The notes: generated by a model from the sequence alone, not told the origin. Positions 1 through 10,193 are shown, counted from the first letter of the stretch. The stretch: DNA of 64,000 bases from Nigrospora sphaerica (GCA_018287875.1 JAGVVL010000021.1:186001-250000), one strand, 5' to 3'. Numbers and translations: made by a program.

Positions 1-331
1 TGGCGCTGGGAAGCCCAGTGGGTAGCTTTCCGCCTCCAAAGCCATCCAAAAGGCCGGATGACTTGCCCTCAATGTTCATGAGGAGGTTATCATGGGTCAG
101 ATCAAGCTTTTGAGTGGGGATAGTCAGTTGGTGCAACCAGATGAATAAGGTAGACACGGAATTCTTACAAAATTCTTGGCATGGCACACATTGTGCTGAT
201 CGTTGTCACTGAGAACGGCCCGCTTGACGTTTGTGGGGTTCAAGGAGTTGGTAAGGCTCTGGGTAAGGCACACAATATCGTGGATGTGTTGGAAAAGGTC
301 CTATATTGCCGAAAGTTAGCCGAGTTAACTG
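1..331. other. No supported gene; possible minus-strand coding relic at 1-180
   Basis: The minus strand of about 1-180 reads open in one frame and includes a His-Asp-Asn-Leu-Leu-Met string that loosely resembles the catalytic loop of fungal kinase-like proteins, but it runs off the window and is closed by stops upstream. I cannot assign a function. The remaining bases up to the secreted-protein gene look like its 3' flank. Confidence 0.2.
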
Positions 332-706
332 TTATGCATTCAAGTAAAGGGTGCCTACGCTGGCTTTTTGGTTGTTGTCAGCAGTGCCACGGAGGAGGGT
401 CGATCCGTTCAAGGCCAGAGAGGAGATGTCACCAAAGGCACTGGTAATATCGCCGACGTTATCTAGAATGCCACCGACGATACCACCGTTGTTGTTGTCG
501 CTGTCGTAGTTACCATAACCGTAGTCGCCGCCGTTGTTGTTGTTACCATAACCGTAGTTGCCGCCGTTGTTGTTGTTACCATAACCGTAGTTGCCGCCGC
601 CGTTGTGGTTGCCACAGTCGAAATCGAAGGCCTCTGTTTGGGCAAGAGCTACGGGCGCCATGGTGGCGGCAGTGGCAGCCATAATGATGATAGTCTTGGA
701 GAACAT
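332..706 (-). CDS. Small secreted Gly/Asn/Tyr-rich repeat protein
   Basis: A 124-residue protein if translated from the ATG at 706; the frame also opens at 763, but starting at 706 places a clean signal peptide (Met-Phe-Ser-Lys, a hydrophobic Ile/Met/Ala stretch, then Ala-Leu-Ala-Gln) at the N terminus. Residues about 30-70 contain three near-identical copies of an 11-13 residue unit built from Asn-Tyr-Gly-Tyr-Gly followed by an Asn run and Gly-Gly. The C-terminal third is a normal-composition segment with two Ile-Gly/Leu-Asp motifs and no cysteine beyond the one after the signal peptide. It is predicted to be exported; wall association or effector-like roles are guesses. The repeat nucleotides are almost identical between units, suggesting recent expansion or slippage. 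No intron is needed. I do not recognise the family. Confidence 0.6.
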   Translation of the reverse strand: MFSKTIIIMAATAATMAPVALAQTEAFDFDCGNHNGGGNYGYGNNNNGGNYGYGNNNNGGDYGYGNYDSDNNNGGIVGGILDNVGDITSAFGDISSLALNGSTLLRGTADNNQKASVGTLYLNA

Positions 707-984
707 TTTAATGCTTGACGCTTGAATGAGTCGAAGAAGAAAGCCTGAGATGAGCGAGATCAAAATCTGGGTACTCTAGATGATTGTAATGATAATTAAA
801 AGAAGATAAAGGACGAGGAGAGGTTAGGTTGTGGTGATAGTGGCAAGTTAGAGTGAATGGTATCATAGGGAAAACACTTCGAATTAACGTACCCCACATG
901 CGAGTGCCACACCCAAGCGAATGCCACACCGCTCCAGCTAGACGCGTCTACCTCATTACAACACGTATTTCCCAACAACACAGC

Positions 985-2590
985 ATGCGGCGAAAGAGTG
1001 ACGAGAACAACATAATCCTAGCCTGCCAGGCTATGGAAAAAGATCCCAAGCTAAGCGCTAGGCCGCCGCAGCGGTGTATAATGTTGATTTCAGTACACTT
1101 TGTCGCCGGCGGCGCGGTCAATCGTCACGACAAGATTCTAGGACTAACTCACGAAAACTTACGGATCTAGAAGAAAGGACGATAGTGCAATACGTCCTTG
1201 ACCTCGATGCACGCGCATTCCCCCCAGGCTCGTTGGGGTGGAAGCAATGGCAAATCAGCTACTACGCGACCGTGACGCGCCACCCGTCGGAAAGAACTGG
1301 ATGTCAAACTTCGTAAAGCGACAACCACAGCTCCAGACGCGTTTCTTTCGCAAGTACGATTATAAGAGAGCCCAATGCGAAGATCCAGACGCGTTAAAAG
1401 CGTGGTTTCGGCTTGTACGGAACATCGTCGCCAAGTATGGCGTGCACGACGCCGATGTTTACAATTTCGACGAGACTGGTTTCATGATGGGTATTATCTC
1501 CACCGGCATGGTGGTGACCAACTCTGGAAAATGCGAAAGACCTAAAGCCGTTCAGCAAGGGAACCGAGAATGGGTCACGGTTATCCAAGGCGTCAATTCC
1601 CAAGGCTGGGCGATCCCGCCATACATCATTGTCGCTGGCAAATTTCACCTCGCTTCGTGGTACGAAGACAGCAAACTACCGAAGGATTGGCGCATCGCGG
1701 TAAGCGATAACGGCTGGACGACAAATGAGAGAGGCCTAGAATGGATTCAGCACTTCGACCAGCATACCAGAGGGCGTACGAAAGGGATTTATCGTCTTCT
1801 TATTCTCGACGGCCACGAGAGTCATCATTCAACCGAGTTCGAACTCTACTGCCAGGAAAACAAGATCATCACCTTATGCATGCCTGCTCACTCATCCCAT
1901 CTCCTTCAGCCACTCGATGTCGGTTGCTTTGGCCCGCTAAAGAAAGCCTACGGTCGGCAGATCGAGGTTTTAATGCGGAGGCATGTCACCCACATAACGA
2001 AGGCCGATTTCTTTCCGGCCTTCTGTAGGGCATTCAAGGACGCCTTTACGACTCAAAACATACAAGGGGTTTCCGCGGGGCTGGACTTGTCCCTATGGAC
2101 CCAGAAAGCGTGATCGCAAAGCTGGATGTGAAGCTGCGTACGCCAACACCGCCCGAGTCGATCCCGGAGCTGCCCCTACCTTGGATGTCTAAAACCCCCG
2201 ACAACCCGGTTGAGACGGTATCGCAGACACAGTATATCAAAAACCGAATCTCCCGCCATCAGAACAGCTCACCGACATCGATTTATCGATCTATTGACCA
2301 GCTCGCGAAAGGGACACAGGGGATTATGCACCAGGTCGCGCTCCTTCGGTCAGAGGTACAAGACCTTCGTCAAGCTAATGAGATGCTGAGTAAGCGTCGC
2401 AGAGCTAAAAAGACACGTTTACGTCAAGGAGGCTCCCTTACTTTACAAGAGGGACAAGATCTTATAGCTCCCGACAGATCTCGGAAGCAACAAGAGGAGG
2501 AAGAGGATGGAAGTTGTATCGTTGTCGGAGGGGTTCAGCCTAGGAAACAGCAGTGTAGGCGATGCGGAAATAAGGGACATAATCCAGAGG
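985..2590 (+). pseudogene. Fot1/pogo-type DDE transposase, copy A (frameshifted)
   Basis: Transposase of the Tc1-mariner/pogo superfamily, Fot1-like, which moves a DNA element by cut and paste at TA. Reading starts near the ATG at 985 with a psq-like HTH (degraded), changes frame near 1050-1240 (CENP-B-like HTH), then stays open from 1238 to 2113 over the DDE core: Asn-Phe-Asp-Glu-Thr-Gly (first D), Leu-Asp-Gly-His-Glu-Ser-His (second D) and Gln-Pro-Leu-Asp-Val-Gly-Cys-Phe-Gly (third D), spaced DD35D. Another shift near 2095 leads to a basic coiled-coil tail and a Cys-x2-Cys-x4-His zinc-knuckle start at about 2550-2580 that is broken before its last cysteine. At least three frameshifts make it non-functional. 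No terminal inverted repeats were found. It is a diverged paralogue of the copy at 31585-33440, whose tail has the complete knuckle. Confidence 0.85.
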
Positions 2591-2599
2591 CCGAGCTCG

Positions 2600-2900
2600 A
2601 GCTATTGCCAGGCGACACAAAGACGCGCCTGCCTTATGGCGGGAAGGCGAGAGGCAGAAAACTACGACACCATTCTGGGGTCCATGTCGGTAGAACAGCG
2701 GAAGGCACCGTCTCCGTCGCCCGCGTGGGAACCAGGAAAATATAGCAGCGAGAATCGGTCGCCGTGGGTGTTCTCGGCCGAAAAGAGGAGGAGGACGCGG
2801 AGGGATTCGACAGCGTTGGTCTCCGGGGGCGGTCGCCTGATTCCTCCAATGGGGAAGACATACGGCCATTGCCCACGACACTGACGCCGCGAATCCGCGC
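2600..2900 (+). pseudogene. Nuclease-kinase family gene fragment (linker region)
   Basis: Relic of the same family as the gene at 54806-56778. The segment encodes, with changes of frame, the Asp-Glu-Arg-Arg-like/Asn-Tyr-Asp-Thr-Ile-Leu-Gly-Ser-Met helix, the Glu-Gln-Arg-Lys-Ala-Pro stretch, the Trp-Glu-Pro-x-x-Tyr-Ser-Ser-Glu motif, a basic Lys-Arg-Arg-Arg-Thr-Arg run and the start of the Pro-Asp-Ser-Ser acidic patch. This matches about 55590-55830. Neither the upstream nuclease nor the downstream kinase is present. It directly abuts the broken zinc knuckle of the transposase at 985-2590, so the two were joined by recombination or insertion. Confidence 0.6.
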
Positions 2901-3440
2901 TTTCGTGTTAGCGGGCCCTTCACACAACGCCGTAAGCAGCCACTCCACGTTCGCGAGCGGCCTCTTGAGCTCTTGGTTTTCTCTTCGAAGTATCTGGATT
3001 AGAGACTCTCCAGGATTAGCGTTAAAGACGCATCGCGCATTAACCCTGCGACAGACTTGGCAGGCTGGCCTTTGGCCATCACACTATAAAATGAGCCTGC
3101 GGCTTCCATCATTAAACATTGAAGGGGTTGGCGACAAACTTTGACCTTTTTCGTGTGATACCGACTAAAAGCCTAGGGGCCGTGTGTATTTAAGTAGTGG
3201 AAGCGCTCTCCAACTCTCGATCCACCGTTGCCCTAAGCTTCTCGAAGGATTGGGCTATAGTCAACGGTCGGTTGTCTCTGTACCGCCAAGTATTGCTTTG
3301 CGGACCAAAATCTCGTCAACTATTATTTTCTTGGTGCACACCACATAGGTATGGCGAGCCATAGACGTCCAGGCCGCCCCATCAATGGCCTCATCTTGGT
3401 GCGGCAGTGCCGTCACGAGAGCCAACAGCCGTTCCTTTCA
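2901..3440. other. Intergenic, nothing recognised
   Basis: Short open frames only; no motif, intron pattern or repeat that I can support on either strand. Confidence 0.5.
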
Positions 3441-6060
3441 CTATTTTCCCAGGGAGTAGAGCGCGTTCAACATCGTCCAACACCACAATGCCGTGGCATC
3501 AACGTCTTTTAGATCCTCAATCCAATCAATGTAGAGAGACGTGGTCTTCTTGGCGTCTATGTCGAACCGCTCTCCCAGTTGCGTCGCGCGGATGCGTATG
3601 AGAATCGGGACCTGCTGGGAAAGGTGCAGTATAATCAGGTTTACCAGAAGGTTCTGCGACCAACAGAACAAGCAGGGCACCAGTCGCTTCTGGTCCCGTA
3701 CAGGAGAGATAGTGATGGGCCAAAGGACTGAGGCGCCTGTATTAGCATGATAGCGCAAGATAAGGAAGCAACCCAAAGGGGTGCCGCGCCTTGACTGCTT
3801 ACGGATACTCTCAAGGGCGATAGCAACACCCTCGACATCTTTGTGGGTCATGCTTTCAGGATAGTGAAGCGCCTTGTACAAATATGGCCGGTGAACGAGA
3901 TACCTCACGTAGTAATACCTGGTCCGGAGTATGGCCAACTGAATATCGCCGGCAGCTGTGTAAATTTTGAGGTCGGCCGTAAAAACGTCGCTGTTGGACA
4001 GGCCTGAAATGGGCGACGAAAAGGCTGGCTTTGCTAGAGTCGACGTGTTCTCACCGTGGTCTTCTTGCCAGCAGAGATAAGACGGCAGCATCCCGCGCCA
4101 CTGATCGAGCTGCATAGACAGCTGTTTGATAGTCACTGCCAACGCCTGTGTCTCTATGGTCCTGGGTACTTCGTGGTTCTGTTAGTGCCAAGTGGCGGTG
4201 GATGGGCCCAAAATACCAGGGGTACCTCTCCAAGCCAGGCCCCAAGACAACACAACATACCCTCGCTCAAGGTCGTGTGGAACTCGACCAATAGCCTGCG
4301 AAGCGCTATCTGGGACGCAAAGTGCTCCCGTGAATGCGAGGTTTGGCGCCCTACGTAGTCGTCTTCAGAGAAGGAACTGACGCTGAAATCCGGTAAGCCA
4401 ACAAGACTCTCAAACTTGTCCAGCCCTGTAAGGGGAATATCAAACTCGAGGTTTAGATAGCTGCCCAAGGGGTTAGTCGCCGCTGGCATAGGGTAGCGAG
4501 GGAGCGGTACGTTTCCATCATGCTGCAGTGCCAGAACAGCCTGCGAATGAGATCGGCACGGTGCGATGTTAGTTCCTCTGGGTGGCTGTCGTGGTTGGTT
4601 GACGCAATTAGTCAAGAAGAACCGACCGCCGAGAAGGGGGAACCTAGGAGGATCACTTGCCTTGTCAGCAGCGCCTGGCATGCCAGCGATGCCGAAACCG
4701 TCATACGCCAGAAGTCCTATGCCCCGCGAGTTAGCTAAGGACATGTCCAAGGCGAGATAACTGGGGTCTAGATGCGTACCGTGTGGCAACAACAGCTTTG
4801 GTAATAGAGACTCCACCGGGGGTCAGTCGAAGTGTTGATTTCTGCTGTAGGCAGACAGAGGGAGGGGGAAAGGAGAGCAGGTGGGTGGTGGCTTACGAGG
4901 CTAGTGCAAGGACCTGCACATTTTCAATACTGCATTGCGTGAGACAAAATCCTAGCCGGCTTCTCGCTTGGTTAAAGAGGGCGAGCCCCGGAGGCCGCTC
5001 CAGCGTGCCGCCCTTTACACCGCTTCGCTGGGTCAAAGGATTCCCTTGAATGCCAGCTATGGCAACTTCGCCCAGTGCCATGACCAGAAAGGCAAGCGTT
5101 GCGTTGGTGCCCTCGCTGAACCCGCTGCTTGCCACGGAAGAAAGTGTTTCGGTTTGGAACAGATCGCGGTCCATGATGGGATAGAGGCGGTTGAAAGTGT
5201 CAAAGTATGCCTTGCTAAAGTGATGTACGCCCTCCCAGTTCATCGAAAACGACGCCAGACGCAGATTGCCAGAGGGGTGGTTAGTTTCCAGCACGCCATT
5301 AAGCGAATGCGTCCCGTCCGTACCCAGGACGCTGCCGACCGTATCCACGGGCAGGGAGATGACACGGGCGTGTAGGCCTAGGATCACCGCCGGTCCGTTC
5401 TCTTTCAAGAGAGGCGCCAGGTTTACGCCGGGGTGCTTGGAGGACTCCAATGTTTTTTGTAAAAGGGCCAGGAAAGCACTTTGTAGGCTGCCGAGGCATA
5501 CACGTAGTGCGTTTGGTGGGAGGGGCCCGTCGCTGCCGCCGGGGTTTGCCCATCGGTGGGTGCTACCCACGCCCTGGAGTGAGCCGAGTCCGGGGCATAC
5601 GACGACTCGGCCAGTATGGCTTTCTGGCAAGGCTCGAGGCCGGTAAGGGGCAATGCGCCGCGAAGGTTGATGCTATTGACCTTTCCATCGAGATTTCGGA
5701 CGTCTCCTTCGAGATTCTTGATGCGATCTAATATCTCCACAAGAATCTTATCCTTCCTGTCGGTTGTCAGCTCATGGCTCACGGGGTTGATGGCCACCAC
5801 CTCGCGTCGCGTCACGTCGCGTCATGCGTAGCGGGCATGACTGCTGTCCCAGGGTCCTCGCTTACTTGGTGGGTTGGGGCTCGCGGTATCTGCACTCAAG
5901 CTACGGCCGTTAACGGATTGCATTGGACCGAGAGGGGGAACCGTGTCGCACATTCATGCGCTGACAGGCGATGCACTTGGGGCGGTCCTCGGAGCATCGT
6001 TGTTTCCTCTGTTGTGGTCCGTCAAGATCAGTCGGGGCTCGAAGGAGAGGTGGACGTTTA
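3441..6060 (-). pseudogene. Zn2Cys6 fungal transcription factor, decayed
   Basis: Successive minus-strand frames read as one fungal-specific regulator. At about 5950-6030 lies a partial binuclear zinc cluster (Arg-Lys-Gln-Arg-Cys-Ser-Glu-Asp-Arg-Pro-Lys-Cys-Ile-Ala-Cys-Gln) whose first two cysteines are missing. Then come a Lys/Asp/Leu coiled-coil dimerisation segment (about 5700-5770), a linker and the middle homology region: the Tyr-Phe-Asp-Thr-Phe-Asn-x-Leu-Tyr-Pro-Ile-Met-Asp motif near 5180 and the Arg-Tyr-Tyr-Tyr-Val-Arg-Tyr-Leu-Val-His-Arg-Pro motif near 3900. The stop is at 3441. At least four frame changes interrupt it; one or two could be unrecognised introns (for example around 4830-4900), but the loss of zinc ligands argues for a pseudogene. 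Such factors activate metabolic genes; the target is unknown. Confidence 0.7.
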
Positions 6061-6575
6061 GCTTACTGCTCGGCAGTTCTCGCACTGTTAAATAAAGTTA
6101 GCTATCTGGCCCTGTCGACTATGTCTACACTTGACGCGGACCGCAGAGCACTTGGGGGCAAGCAAGAAATCCGGTGTTCCTCCTTCCCCCACTTCCGGGT
6201 CGCCTCCGTCTGAACGCGGTGCCGCACCACAAGGTGCTCGCCGGGTTAGGTCGATCACCAGGGCTAAGGCGTGACTTACGGCTTGAGCGGCGATGGCCCT
6301 CTCTCTGTCCGGTTGTTGGAAGAAGGGTTTGCCGGGCCAGCGGAGCTTGATTCTTTCGGGAGAGGCTCGGTATTCATTTTTCATAAAGCGCAGATGAGGC
6401 CGTGGCACGTATGGTGAACTGGCAACACTCAATACGTAACAACTTGGCAATGGGCTGGTTATGTCTCGGGGCGTCCAGCTAGGCGTTTGGCAAAGAAGCG
6501 GGGAATGGCTCCGGCGCTGGACCAATAGGGCTAGGTTGGACGGCCCCCTTCGATTATCCAACGCGCAGCAACTGG
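6061..6575. other. Intergenic / LINE 5' flank, nothing recognised
   Basis: No gene supported. The right-hand part may be the 5' untranslated region of the LINE that follows, whose exact 5' end I cannot place. Confidence 0.4.
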
Positions 6576-6579
6576 GGAG

Positions 6580-7881
6580 CTGAGGTGGCGCGAAGACGCG
6601 ACCAAGGCGGCCCGTGCCGAGGAATCAATTGTGGTGGGGTCGCCAAGCTCAAACGCGACGACCATCGCGAAGCCCGCCACGGTGGCCAGCAGACGATCAA
6701 ACCGCGCGACGAAGCCGACAGCCAAAATCTAAGAGAAAGCGAACCGAGACGCAGAAGACGGTGGAGAAGCCGGGACACCCGAACCGACCGAGAAGAGCCG
6801 CGATGGCGGCGCCGCTAGGACGTACCTCCAGAAGATCCTGGAGCTCGTCGCGCACTCCCGAACCGAGATCCAAGACTTGAAGCAGATGGTGGTTGCCCAG
6901 AGCGACACGATCCAGGAGATAAACCAACGATACGAAGCGTCGCAGAACGAGAGCCGGCAGCTCTCGAGCGAGCTACAGCGAATTTGAAAACAATTAGAGG
7001 ACATTTAGAACAGCCCGGCCCTCCACGCCAGCGCCCAGACCAGCCCTCAAGCATCGTACGCGGAGATCGCGCGAACGCCGCCGACGAGCCAGCCCAGCAA
7101 CGTCCGCACCCTTAGCTCGATGAACACGATACCAGCTTCGTTCACCGACACATTGTACTGCACTATTGATACATCCCACCTGGGAGACGACGAACGAGCC
7201 AACGTCTCAGCCGGTACGGTCCTAAATGCCATCGAGAAGGAGATCCGAGCAATGGAGGGGCACAAAGAGTGGCGATGCCGCGCGGTCATGACGGACCCTA
7301 GGAAGCCGCAACAGATCAAGATTATCTGCCGCGACGAAACTGAGCACCAACTGGTGAAGCGAACCGCGGAGATGACAGCCATCCCTGGGGCGCGCGTGTT
7401 ACGAGACGAACTGTATCCGATTAATGTGGATAGCGTGAAGCGCACGGCGGTCCTGGACGAAAACGACCAGCTACGAGCTGGCGCGGCCGAAGCGTTTGGG
7501 CAAGAGAACGAAACAACGGTGGCCAAAATCGTGTGGCTAAGCAAGGACAACATGAATGCATACGGCTCGATGGTCGTCTACCTAATGAAGGCGGCCGACG
7601 CCCGTCGATTCCTAAATGAGGGTTTCTTCCACGCCGGAGGCGAATCGGGCTACACCCGAGCATTCGAGCGGCGCAACCGGCCGGAGCAGTGCTACAACTG
7701 CCAGCAGGTCGGACACAAGGCCTTCCAATGCAAGAACGCGCAGACCTGTGGACGATGCGCGAAGCAGGGCCACAGTCATCGCGGTTGCGAAGAGCCCGTA
7801 CTGAAGTGCGTCCCATGCGGAGGCCCACATGAATCGTTCAGCCGGAACTGTCCGAAGCTCTACCCAACACGACATGAGTAA
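6580..7881 (+). pseudogene. LINE-A ORF1 (Gag-like, zinc knuckles)
   Basis: Nucleic-acid-binding ORF1 protein of a Tad-like LINE. One frame runs from about 6580 to the TAA at 7879-7881, with in-frame stops TAA at 6730, TGA at 6985 and TAG at 7006. A Glu/Gln/Leu-rich coiled coil occupies about 6830-7010. After 7120 the frame is clean: an RRM-like core, then at about 7690-7860 three zinc knuckles starting Cys-Tyr-Asn-Cys-Gln-Gln-Val-Gly-His, ending in a Cys-x2-Cys-Gly-Gly-Pro-His motif. All three stops can be explained by C-to-T change from CAA, CGA and CAG. ORF2 begins at 7874, overlapping the ORF1 stop by 8 bases. Confidence 0.8.
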
Positions 7882-8246
7882 AACGTGTCGCATGATCCAA
7901 TACAACGTAAGGAAGCAAGGACCAGTGCTGGACAGCCTCATGAACGACGAAACGATACGGGACGCAACATTTATAGCGATACAAGAACCACACGCGAGGA
8001 AGATTCAGGGACGGATCCTCACGACACCTATGGGGCACCAGGAATGGGTCAGAATGACCCCGACCCTATGCCGAGAGGGACGACGGGCCATCCGGAGCAT
8101 GCTCTAAATCAACAAACATGTGGAGGTGGAGCAGGTCCCCATTTCCTCTCCCGATTTAACGGCAGCGATCATACGGCTCGCCGAGCGAACGATCCTGGTG
8201 GTGTCTGCCTATGTGCCGGTGGTGGAGGTTCAGGCGCTTAAAGACA
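6580..8246 (+). mobile_element. Non-LTR retrotransposon (LINE-A), 3'-truncated
   Basis: Contains the Gag-like ORF1 and only the first part of the endonuclease of ORF2; the rest, including reverse transcriptase, is absent because an LTR starts at 8247. The endonuclease part reads from 7874, with Ile-Gln-Glu-Pro-His at about 7980 and a later Val-Val-Ser-Ala-Tyr-Val-Pro motif near 8200, interrupted by a stop near 8105. Tad/I-like placement rests on the zinc-knuckle ORF1 and the apurinic-type endonuclease. Confidence 0.8.
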
Positions 8247-8421
8247 TGTCGCACTGAAGGGGGCCGTGGGAAGCGAAAGGTTCAAGGTTATCCATTAGAA
8301 AGGACAAAAGAAAGGGCCAGACATGGCAGATTATATACTCGTAGCTGGGGATCGCTCCCCACATGATCCATAGGGCCTACTGTAGTTCACAGTAGCTCCT
8401 CACGTGACCTGATAGGCGAAA
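8247..8421 (-). repeat. Old solo LTR, left part (remainder at 15619-15642)
   Basis: Begins with TGTCGCACTGAAGG and is clearly homologous to the 199-bp LTRs at 8422 and 15415 but carries several substitutions and a one-base insertion. Its missing last 24 bases (CTAGTGATAGCC...GCCAC) lie at 15619-15642, on the far side of the young copia element. The younger element therefore inserted into an older LTR of its own family. No target duplication around the old LTR could be seen. Confidence 0.85.
8417..8421. repeat. Target-site duplication, left (CGAAA)
   Basis: CGAAA here and at 15614-15618 flank the copia element exactly at its TG...CA ends, a 5-bp duplication typical of copia integration. Confidence 0.9.
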
Positions 8422-8620
8422 TGTCGCACTGAAGGAGGCGTGGGAAGCGAAAGGTTCAAGGTTATCCATTAGAAAGGACAAAAGAAAGTGCCAGAGATGG
8501 CAGACTATATACTCGTAGCTGGGGACCGCTCCCCACATGCTCCATAGGACCTACTGCAGGTACCAGTAGCTCCTCACGTGATCTCAGGGGCGAAACTAGT
8601 GATAGCCTCATATTGCCACA
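8422..8620 (-). repeat. Copia 3' LTR
   Basis: 199 bp, TGTCGC...GCCACA on the plus strand, identical by eye to the LTR at 15415-15613. The polypurine tract abuts its inner end. Confidence 0.95.
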
Positions 8621-8629
8621 CACCCCCTC
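8621..8629 (-). other. Polypurine tract of the copia element
   Basis: On the minus strand the bases next to the 3' LTR read GAGGGGGTG, a short purine run in the position expected for plus-strand DNA priming. Confidence 0.6.
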
Positions 8630-9097
8630 AGCGGACGTTCCATCGTTCGCTGACCCTCTGTTGGCCTCCTTTAGCTGCTTGTGCCGGTTCCCATGCGAGG
8701 GTTTAATTGTCCCTGCAGTTTTGGCTCGGTTAGTAGCTTGCCAGTCGTCCTGCAGAGCGTCAGTTGCGGTTCGATTGTCCTTAAGGTGAGGACAATGGCC
8801 AGTCCTCCCAGGCGACATCATTATTCGAGATGCTATTGTTCGCGCTGGGTATTGAGCCTCAGAGGCTGCAGACAGCATTAATAGCTGGAGTCTGTCGCTG
8901 GCTGCGCCCGCGTTCCTGTTTCTTTTCTTATCCATCCCTAGATCGTCGTGCGTCTCCCCATCTGTTGTCTCGCCAGCTTCGTTGGCGACGGTGATGCTGA
9001 CTGTCGCTCGTGAAGCCTTCTCGCGTGCGCGCACACACACACACATCCACCTCGCTGGTCGAGGTCTCTCCCATCCGACGCCATCACCACCACCACC

Positions 9098-10047
9098 ATG
9101 TCCGCCGGTCAGTATCTTCTCAGGACTTCTCCACAGCCGCCACTGACATCGTGTAGCTGTTTTGTCCTCTTCCGGTGGTCTGCCTCCTGGCGACGGCGGT
9201 GCAGGTAAGCCCCTGGCCGCGGCCATGAGAAGGAGCGCGTGGAGGTCCCCTCCAGCAGCGACGACGAGTCCGACTCGGAGATCGCGCGCGCCAGGGAGCT
9301 CCTGCGCCGTCACAACAAGAAGAAGCGTGCTGCCAAGGCTGCCGGCAAGCTCGACAAGCTCGCCGAGCGACGTTCCGAGGCCGCCCTGCGGCGCACCAAG
9401 GGGCTGCTCGCTTCACTCCGTGCGAGCAGTGCACGCTGTCGCTCCTGCGGGGCCCTCGTGGCCACTGCCATGGCACTGCTCTCGCAGGCAGCTCCCGGTG
9501 CTTTGATTGTGTACGCCATAATCACACGTATGTGGTCTCTCCTCTCAAGCTATAGACTTGGTGTTGACGTCTTCTGTAGCTGCAGAGAGCTCCCGGAGGC
9601 TGCGCGAGCTCCGGCTCGTCACCTCTTTCGGGCCTTTTTGCGCCCTGCAGATCAGTACCGCCAAGTGAGTGCCTTGACTATTGTCGCTCTGGATCCGTGC
9701 TGACAAGTTATAGGCGCTGGTCGATAATCTTCGCGCCACCGTGCGCATGCTTCTGGAGATCGCCAACATGGGCGACCACCATTCGTTGTCCGGTGTCGCT
9801 TCTGCCGCCCCCGCTGACGCTCCTCCCCTTCCCCGGAGCCGGACACGCCGTCCGAGAGCACCCTTCGGGGCCGAAAGAAGATCAGCAAGAAGGGCAAGAA
9901 GGAAAGGGCGTCGCTTCTGTCGACGTTGGCGCCGCCTCCGTCGCTCACGAGGAGGCACGGGAGGCTAGCGAGTCGCTGGCCGACATCCTGGCCGACCTGT
10001 CGGACCTCGTGAGCGACGAGGTCGAGGGCGGCGAGGAGGAGGAGTAG
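9098..10047 (+). pseudogene. Intron-bearing passenger gene antisense inside the copia element
   Basis: Lies between pol and the 3' LTR, opposite to the retroelement. A CA/CT-rich leader and a good context (CACCACCATGTCC) precede the ATG at 9098. Three segments have textbook fungal intron form on the plus strand: 9108-9156 (GTCAGT, CACTGAC, GTAG; 49 nt), 9528-9579 (GTATGT, TTGAC, GTAG; 52 nt) and 9665-9713 (GTGAGT, GCTGAC, ATAG; 49 nt). The product would be a Ser/Gly N terminus, an acidic Ser-Ser-Asp-Asp-Glu patch, a Lys/Arg/Ala-rich helix (9290-9400), a Cys-Arg-Ser-Cys-Gly pair with a hydrophobic helix (9435-9527), an Arg/Leu-rich segment, and a Lys-rich then strongly acidic C terminus ending in Glu residues at 10047. 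Single-base shifts near 9225, 9664 and 9840 break the frame. I do not recognise the family. The introns would not be removed from the sense retroelement RNA, which explains how they persist. Confidence 0.65.
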
Positions 10048-10193
10048 AGGTGTAAGGCCTGTGGGGCGAAAGCCCGGATATCTTTTATTGTTTCGCCCGT
10101 CAGGGCTGATACCCAGTGTTGCTTTGCACGTTTTGCCCGCCGCTGGTCGGTCAGGGGGTGTCCCAGCTGGCTGGGCCCCGGAATTGAACCGTC

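Noticed and set aside
463..645. Thr/Val/Ala repeat frame over the secreted Gly/Asn protein
   Set aside because: Out-of-frame reading of the same DNA repeats on the same strand; lacks a signal peptide.
8462..9313. Minus-strand 283-codon frame in the 3' region of the copia element
   Set aside because: It covers the 3' LTR, the polypurine tract and the reverse strand of the passenger gene; no domain is visible and composition is atypical. An extra sense ORF of the element cannot be fully excluded.
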